A stretch of 64,000 nt of DNA from Pipra filicauda (lineage: Eukaryota; Chordata; Aves; Passeriformes; Pipridae), in contig NW_024104665.1 of NCBI RefSeq assembly GCF_003945595.2, positions 3,067,651-3,131,650 on the forward strand. The letters are read 5' to 3'. Shown piece by piece: positions 58,450 to 64,000 of this stretch. Both the position numbers and the translations under genes were made by a program. The notes under the pieces are model-generated. The model had not been told where the DNA came from. It did not search any database and worked only from the letters and a program-made list of their open reading frames with translations. How positions within the stretch are numbered: the first letter of the stretch is position 1; every line of letters starts with the position of its first letter.

Positions 58450-61400
58450 CTAAAATAATGAAAATATTTTATTACAAAGTAAAGTTCTTTGCACTATAAA
58501 CCTTCAGGCTCTTGTGCAGCTATCCTAATCTTCTTCCTTTCCTAGACTAATGCTAAGAAATATCTTGCCCTAAAACAGAATGAAGCTTTTCCTGAAGGAA
58601 TTCATTTTGGGAGTTACTGCCACAACCACCAAATTAACATTTGCTAGGATTTGTTCAAAATAACAGTCATAAAATTTGTATCCAACTGTGATAGTCTGAG
58701 ACACTAATAACAATATACTGTGTTGCTTTTAACAGGCACACTTGTATAAAGTGCAAAATCTTGAAAGCTAATTGTAATAGCTTTGATAGTACAGATCATG
58801 TATTTCAAAATGTAAAGATCAAACTCATCATATGTCTTACACGTGAAGAAGATGGAAGTAAATAGTATGACAATTTTAAGCACTTAATACTCTACAGTGC
58901 AAGACTTTTCCTGCTGAAATAATGTTTTGCCCAACTTGGAACCTTTCATTCAATGCTCTCAACACATTAGAGTGGGAATTGAAAACTGTTTTGAGGCTGT
59001 TTCAATAATCTGGCCCTGTCACTGTCTCTTTTCTATCTATAGAAGTATATATATTGATAAATATATATAATTGCGTATATAAATTGCTGTGTTATAGATA
59101 TATAAGACCAGCAGTTGCTCTTGCAGTTTTTCTTTTTTATACTTTAAACATACATTCAGTGACTGCATGACTACTGAAACTGAAGTATCAATTGAGGGGA
59201 CACCTCGCTCCAACACATCATGGACATGTACAATAAAGGGAACATACCTCACTCACTGAGTGCTCCCAGGATGAGTCACAATGGCTGCCATTTGCCTGGA
59301 CATCTAAGATGATATTAGGAATCCAATTTCCTGAAACAATGAAGCTAGTGATCACTTTACATTGAATGAACAAGGAAAAAGGTAAGTGGGGATGTGAGTT
59401 GTTTAGGTATAGATAATTCTGCCTTCGGTCCTGACAGAATTTCTATTATTCCTTAAAAAATAATAAAAAAGGATCATATAGGGGCTTTCTGAATGAATTA
59501 TTTGTATTTCTATGAATTGCATATTTGAGAAATATTTATCTATTTAGTGTGTTTGTTCTCTTTGAGTCTCTTTGATGTGGTTTTTGATTTCTGAGCAAAG
59601 ACTGCAACAGCAACCACAGCATCTGCTGTAATTTCTCAGCCATCACAGTTGTGCTGCTTGCAGATATAGGGCATAATGAAAATTAGAAAAGGTTATTCAA
59701 GATCTCTTTTGATGCTGATGGTAAAAACCTCTCCCCAGATGAGACAGTACTAGAAAATGGTAAGGCTTGAATGCACCTTTCGCTGGAAAGTGTCCCAAAG
59801 CTAGTGTTAAGTTTCAGGTATAAAAGCACCTGTGCCTTGGCCTTGCTGTCATTCTGCCTTGGACTAAGACCTGCAGCTTTATCAAAGTGAGAAAAGTCGT
59901 TTTTTGTAGAGCAGCAAAAGTAAGATTTTATCCAAGCATTGCTGAGAACTGCACTCTGGGCCTGTCAGTAGTTGGACTGGTGGTATGGGTTCACCTTGCA
60001 CTGCCCAACAGCTGCCATGTGTTGAGGCCTAAGAAAGAGCGAGCCAGTCTTTATTTTTTTGCATCTCAGAGCCTGTTGTGGAGCTAAAAATATGGGAGTG
60101 TGTTGTACAAATGAATTAATTTAAGGAGGTGTCAATCTCTATGGTGTTTAATTACATGACTATTAATATTTGGTTTAACCAACTCCGTTTACCTGTAATA
60201 TCCTTATCCTTACCTTTCTTACTTGTTCTGCTGGCATGATCTAGTGCAGCCTTCCTAAGTTTCTGAACATATCGTAAGACTCCTGTTAGTGGTATCCGTT
60301 GATCATTTTCATATGCCGTGATAAAAACTGAAGGATAACACTGAGGTTAAAAACCAAAACCAGTTAAATACTCGACAATTGGTTTTTCTCACAGAGTAAC
60401 AAATTTTTTTCTTACTGTACAATGTGTTAGGATTTATCTAAAAACATGTATTACCTAATTACTTAAAAAACCTCACTTTTATCACTAACTGCGAAAAAAC
60501 ATTTTGGTCTGAAAAATTACTTCGTAGTAGGGGATTATCTACTTGCAAAAGATCATCAAAAACATCCTCCTCCCACTGGTATAAATCTGATAATTGCAAA
60601 AAAATCCTGTAGTAGTAGTCATGGAATGGTTCACCTTAGAACAATAGCTGAGCTTTATTTTTCCTATCTTTCTGCAGAGAAAAAGTTGGTTTTTTAAATA
60701 GTAAGATTTTACTTAATCAAGCTATGTAACACAGCTAACACATTATTTCAAATAAAGAAAGATTTCCCCTGAGATGGCAATGTCAAAGCTATAGCTCCTT
60801 TTCCATTTCGGTGTTTGCCTCTTAGAAGGTATTAAATGAGTTGAAAATACTGCCTTCCTTCTGTGACAAAGTCTGCAAAACCCAGTAGAACAACAGAAAG
60901 CCCCCACAAAAGGAGAAGATATTTTATATGTTGAGGTTTGTTATACCATAGAGTAATCTATTACTTCCTAGGAGTCCTAAAAATCGAGTTTTGAAATATA
61001 TTGATTATTTAGTAAAAGGCATTTGGTTAATCTCAGTAGTCACTTGTGACTCCAAATATTGCTAAGATTATTACAGAAATAATTCATATTGGAGGTTTTT
61101 TTTAAATTTGTTATCCACTTTTTGTTTTCTGCAAGAAGTTGTAAATCACTACACTTTATTACTGTAGTATTCCACACAGAAAGCATAGTTTTACCTGTGG
61201 CTTAATATTCTGGTATGGACAATAGCTTTTGATATACTTCATACATTTTTCATCTTCTAATGGATTTCCCCATTCTTCTTGTTCCTCAATTGTCAGTGGG
61301 AGATGAGTTTTCATCATTGTATTTAGAACATCTACAAAAGGAGCCTTAGAAGTCATGAAAAGAAAAAAAAGTTGGCAAATAGGACAGAGGACCTTGAATG

Positions 61401-63335
61401 CCTGAGTCAATGTGTTCTCAAACAAATGAAGAAAGTGAATTTTGAATTGGAATGTTTCTAATTCAGAAACTGGTAGAATGAAACATAAAATACAGCTTAA
61501 TGTTATAATCCACAGAAGGTCTGCAGCACCTCACCTGTAAAACCATGGCTCTGATCAGTTCTGGATCAGTGTTGCACAGGGCTCCTGCAAGAACTCCTCC
61601 AGCACTGGCAGCTGCCAGTGCTGTGTGTTTTGGCTGAGAAAACCCCAGTTCGTGCAGCAGCATGATGCAAGCCTTAAGGTCATGGAGACCTTTGAGTTTA
61701 TTATGCTGACATCCATCTTTGTGCCAGCTAAGGCCTAGCTCTCCTCCACCCCTGAAATTTAAAGAAATTCGAGTTTGAGTCTCTCTGGAAAATATTACGC
61801 GGCAAAGCTTCAGATAATGAAAGAGCAGCAGCAGCCACGGAGTTGCAAAACCATAGTTTGCCTTCCTAATTAACTCTTATTTTCTGTATTTTTATCTTTA
61901 CCCTCAGTTATGGCTAAAAGACACAACATGAAGACAAAATAAATCCATGCATGATGATTGGTGAAAATACTAGCTCTCTAAGGGCACTCCATGCGTTTTT
62001 GTGCTCGTGTCCTGGAACTCACAGAGAAAGCACCACTTTAGGACACTGTCCTTGTAGGCAATAAAAAAATCAGACAATAATATTATCTTTCTACACAAGA
62101 AACTATTAGAACATCTAAAACATTTTCAATACTTACATCACTAACACTAGCATTTATTCAGAACAGTAAAACAGTATTTCTCAGCTCCACAGCAGACTCT
62201 CAGGATTTGAATTCTGCATAGCTTAAATTCTGAGACTGTTAGAAAGGTGGGTTTGGGGTTTTTTTTCCCCTAGTTTTTGAATTTCAAATACTACTTGAAA
62301 TGTTACATTTTGAAATATAGGATTACAGAATGAATTTATATTTATTTCTACACAACCACAATTTGGTTCTAAGCCACCTGAAGCTTCCTTTTCTGGTTTC
62401 AAGTTTAAAATTAATTAACTGATCAGTCTGCCATCTTTGGATGAAAAACCCATCTTCACCTAAGACTGACTTGCATCTTAAGATACTTAGTGGGGCAGAA
62501 GGAAGAATAGCACAGTGCTTGTCACTTGAGTAGAGCAGATATATTTGTATGCTGAATTTGTTTTGGGCCTGGTGTTTCAAACAATTACGCATTTCCCCCA
62601 CTTCATTTCCTTCCCCTAAAGTGACTCTTTTGTTGTCTTCCTTACATACTTACCCTCAGTGAAAATGTGAAGCCTATTGTACGTGCTGGTTTTAGAAAAC
62701 TGGTAGATTTGTAGCTAAACTGGAGACAGAGGATTTAGCCAATAAAAGAGCAAGAGATGTGGGTTAAATGCTTAGTTATTGCTGTAGAAGGCAAATGGTT
62801 TTCAGAAGACATAGACTGATCGCTAGCACACAGTGCCCTCAGAAAGAGGGAGGTAACATGTCGCTGCAATTTGAACATGTTATCAATGTTTTTGTTGAGC
62901 AAAGATGAGACAAGAGGTAATGAGACTTCAAAAGATTGAAAGTTACGTACAGCCATCCTGTAGATTTAAGAAACCCAAATGCAATATGTGCTCGTCTTCT
63001 TTTTCCCTGAGGTAAATTTATGTTAAAAAAATCTACAAAGAGATGAATAATTACATATAGCTACATGAAAAAATTTTCTCTACATCTTCAGTTGCACATC
63101 AAGAAATACCTGTATATCCTGCAGATTAAAATCTTAATTCCATTTTATATTTGACTTACCTAACATGGCAATATGCTAATATCCAACCCTCTTCAATTAA
63201 CATCAGCTTCTCTTCTTTAAAGCTCATGTTCAAGTCTATGCCATAAGCTCCATATACATGAACTAGAAGTGGTTTCCTGTGTAGCTCTTCAGAATTCATA
63301 TTATGAAAAACTGTAATTGGCACCAAAGTTTCATC
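58369..63335 (-). CDS. PREPL: prolyl endopeptidase-like, C-terminal part (last six exons)
   Basis: PREPL is a cytosolic serine hydrolase of the prolyl-oligopeptidase (S9A) family with esterase-like activity; human loss causes congenital myasthenic syndrome 22 (known). Exons 63335-63160, 61751-61535, 61344-61195, 60340-60214, 59330-59248 and 58449-58369 join in phase into 277 residues plus stop. This covers most of the alpha/beta-hydrolase domain. The nucleophile Ser lies in [13 protein letters not shown] (codon 61606-61604), the Asp in YENDQRIPL (60304-60302) and the His in ANGSHC (59283-59281), so the triad is complete. The end of the protein after the His differs much from human. The propeller and earlier exons lie beyond 64000. 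It converges on SLC3A1. Confidence 0.95.
59248..59330 (-). CDS. PREPL: PREPL exon with catalytic His
   Basis: 83 nt, acceptor attgtttcag, donor gtgag|gtatgt. It encodes [18 protein letters not shown], with the His in the place of human GGNH, and then SSWEHSVSE. Confidence 0.88.
60214..60340 (-). CDS. PREPL: PREPL exon with catalytic Asp
   Basis: 127 nt, acceptor aacctcag, donor aagaaag|gtaagg. It encodes [20 protein letters not shown] and [14 protein letters not shown]. It has no ATG-initiated frame and was found by homology. Confidence 0.93.
61195..61344 (-). CDS. PREPL: PREPL exon ([11 protein letters not shown]...NIKPQ)
   Basis: 150 nt (50 codons) between acttctaag and ccacag|gtaaaa. It encodes [24 protein letters not shown] and [10 protein letters not shown], very close to human. 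Confidence 0.96.
61535..61751 (-). CDS. PREPL: PREPL exon with catalytic Ser
   Basis: 217 nt, acceptor gaaatttcag, donor ttacag|gtgagg. It encodes [13 protein letters not shown], then [18 protein letters not shown]. It completes the split codon with one base and ends in phase 0. Confidence 0.96.
61752..63159 (-). other. PREPL: PREPL intron, 1.4 kb
   Basis: No exon or repeat recognised; the open frames at 62323-62601 and 62735-62956 show no PREPL similarity. Confidence 0.75.
63160..63335 (-). CDS. PREPL: PREPL exon ([12 protein letters not shown]...AYCHV)
   Basis: 176 nt, acceptor cttttccag before GATGAAACT, donor ttag|gtaagt. It encodes the start of the hydrolase domain: [19 protein letters not shown] and [11 protein letters not shown]. 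The split Arg codon is completed in the next exon. Confidence 0.95.
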
Positions 63336-64000
63336 CTGGAAAAGGAGTATTTTTACAATAAGGGACATTGCAGAAATCTCAATGACACATGGCAATGAAA
63401 ACTTCAATTATTTATTTTAAAATGTGTTTTTTTGATTACAGTAATTTTTTTTCACTTAGAATATTCAAAGCACTCTTGAAAAATAAAGCACGAGACTGAA
63501 CCTCTGCTGTGTGGGCAGAGTATAAATTCATTTAAGTGCAACACCTGAGGAGTTTTTAAACTACCAAAGCACCCGAGTCTTCCTTCCCCCTTTAACACCA
63601 AGAATATATGTTATTAACAAAATAGTTTACCACTTACCACAGTACAAACTCTTTATTAACATCTCCAAATTTTTAAACTCAGGCTGTTAAAAACTTTCCT
63701 TTCTTGATCTACACCGTGCAGCTGGTTGGGGGGAGCTCTTTTCAACAGAGCATCTTTTTAATTTATCATGCAGAGTACAATACCATACATCAACCAGCAA
63801 TTCTAACTTATACTATACTAAGATCCTTGACTCATCGTATGCTGTTATCTCCTCTGGCATACCCAGGTTAATGGAAAAAAAAATCACGACTCTTTCTTGT
63901 TCTTCTCTATAGCACTGAAGAAAACACCCACTGTTTAGTAACTATAGCACCAACTGCTCTTTACATTTTTTAATCTCTATTCCCTGCCAAATGCACTTTC
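63336..64000 (-). other. PREPL: PREPL intron running off the right edge
   Basis: AT-rich, no exon recognised. The upstream PREPL exons should lie beyond the window. Confidence 0.7.

Noticed and set aside
59815..59830. ggtataaaagcacc as a TATA box
   Set aside because: It lies inside PREPL with no transcript or exon downstream; a single motif is not enough.
1..64000. CRISPR array, operon, tRNA or rRNA gene
   Set aside because: No spaced direct repeats, no cloverleaf or rRNA-like sequence; the gene structure is eukaryotic.

Overview
The window is vertebrate nuclear DNA, almost certainly from a bird. Genes are split by long AT-rich introns, the interspersed repeats are CR1 LINE tails and ERVL-type LTRs with the usual avian ends, and the coding exons closely match my memory of vertebrate PPM1B, SLC3A1 and PREPL. 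The order PPM1B(+) - SLC3A1(+) - PREPL(-) is the one I know from human chromosome 2p21, so this is a conserved syntenic block. The LTR types suggest a songbird or close relative, but the sequence alone does not settle that. There is no prokaryotic content: no operon, CRISPR array or plasmid feature.

Layout. 1-498 holds nothing I recognise. 499-3714 is a decayed, internally deleted ERVL-like provirus on the minus strand, between two unequal LTRs. 3715-9385 is non-coding DNA with two CR1 tails and a striking 39-bp hairpin; it is probably PPM1B intron 1, because PPM1B's non-coding first exon is not seen. PPM1B runs from 9386 to about 31110, with five coding exons for a 473-residue PP2C phosphatase and a second alternative terminal exon that would give a 387-residue form. 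31111-41757 is intergenic. SLC3A1 (rBAT) has ten coding exons between 41925 and 56718, coding for 668 residues, with a CR1 tail in intron 6 and a solo LTR with a 5-bp target duplication in intron 9. PREPL is present only as its last six coding exons (277 residues) on the minus strand, 63335 down to 58369; the rest lies beyond the right edge.

The genes do different jobs. PPM1B is a metal-dependent Ser/Thr phosphatase. SLC3A1 is the glycoprotein subunit of a cystine/dibasic amino-acid exchanger in kidney and gut. PREPL is a prolyl-oligopeptidase-like serine hydrolase. SLC3A1 and PREPL converge, and their best poly(A) signals lie 35 bp apart on opposite strands, so the two mRNAs probably end on top of each other.

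The most interesting points are: apparent loss of all three vestigial glycosidase catalytic carboxylates in this SLC3A1; an isolated GC-rich last exon in PPM1B behind a weak splice acceptor, with a strong competing acceptor downstream; an SLC3A1 exon that begins with a perfect donor motif; and several near-perfect hairpins in non-coding DNA. I found no wholly new biological system. Exon borders were set by reading-frame phase, GT-AG sites and remembered family sequence, without transcript data.
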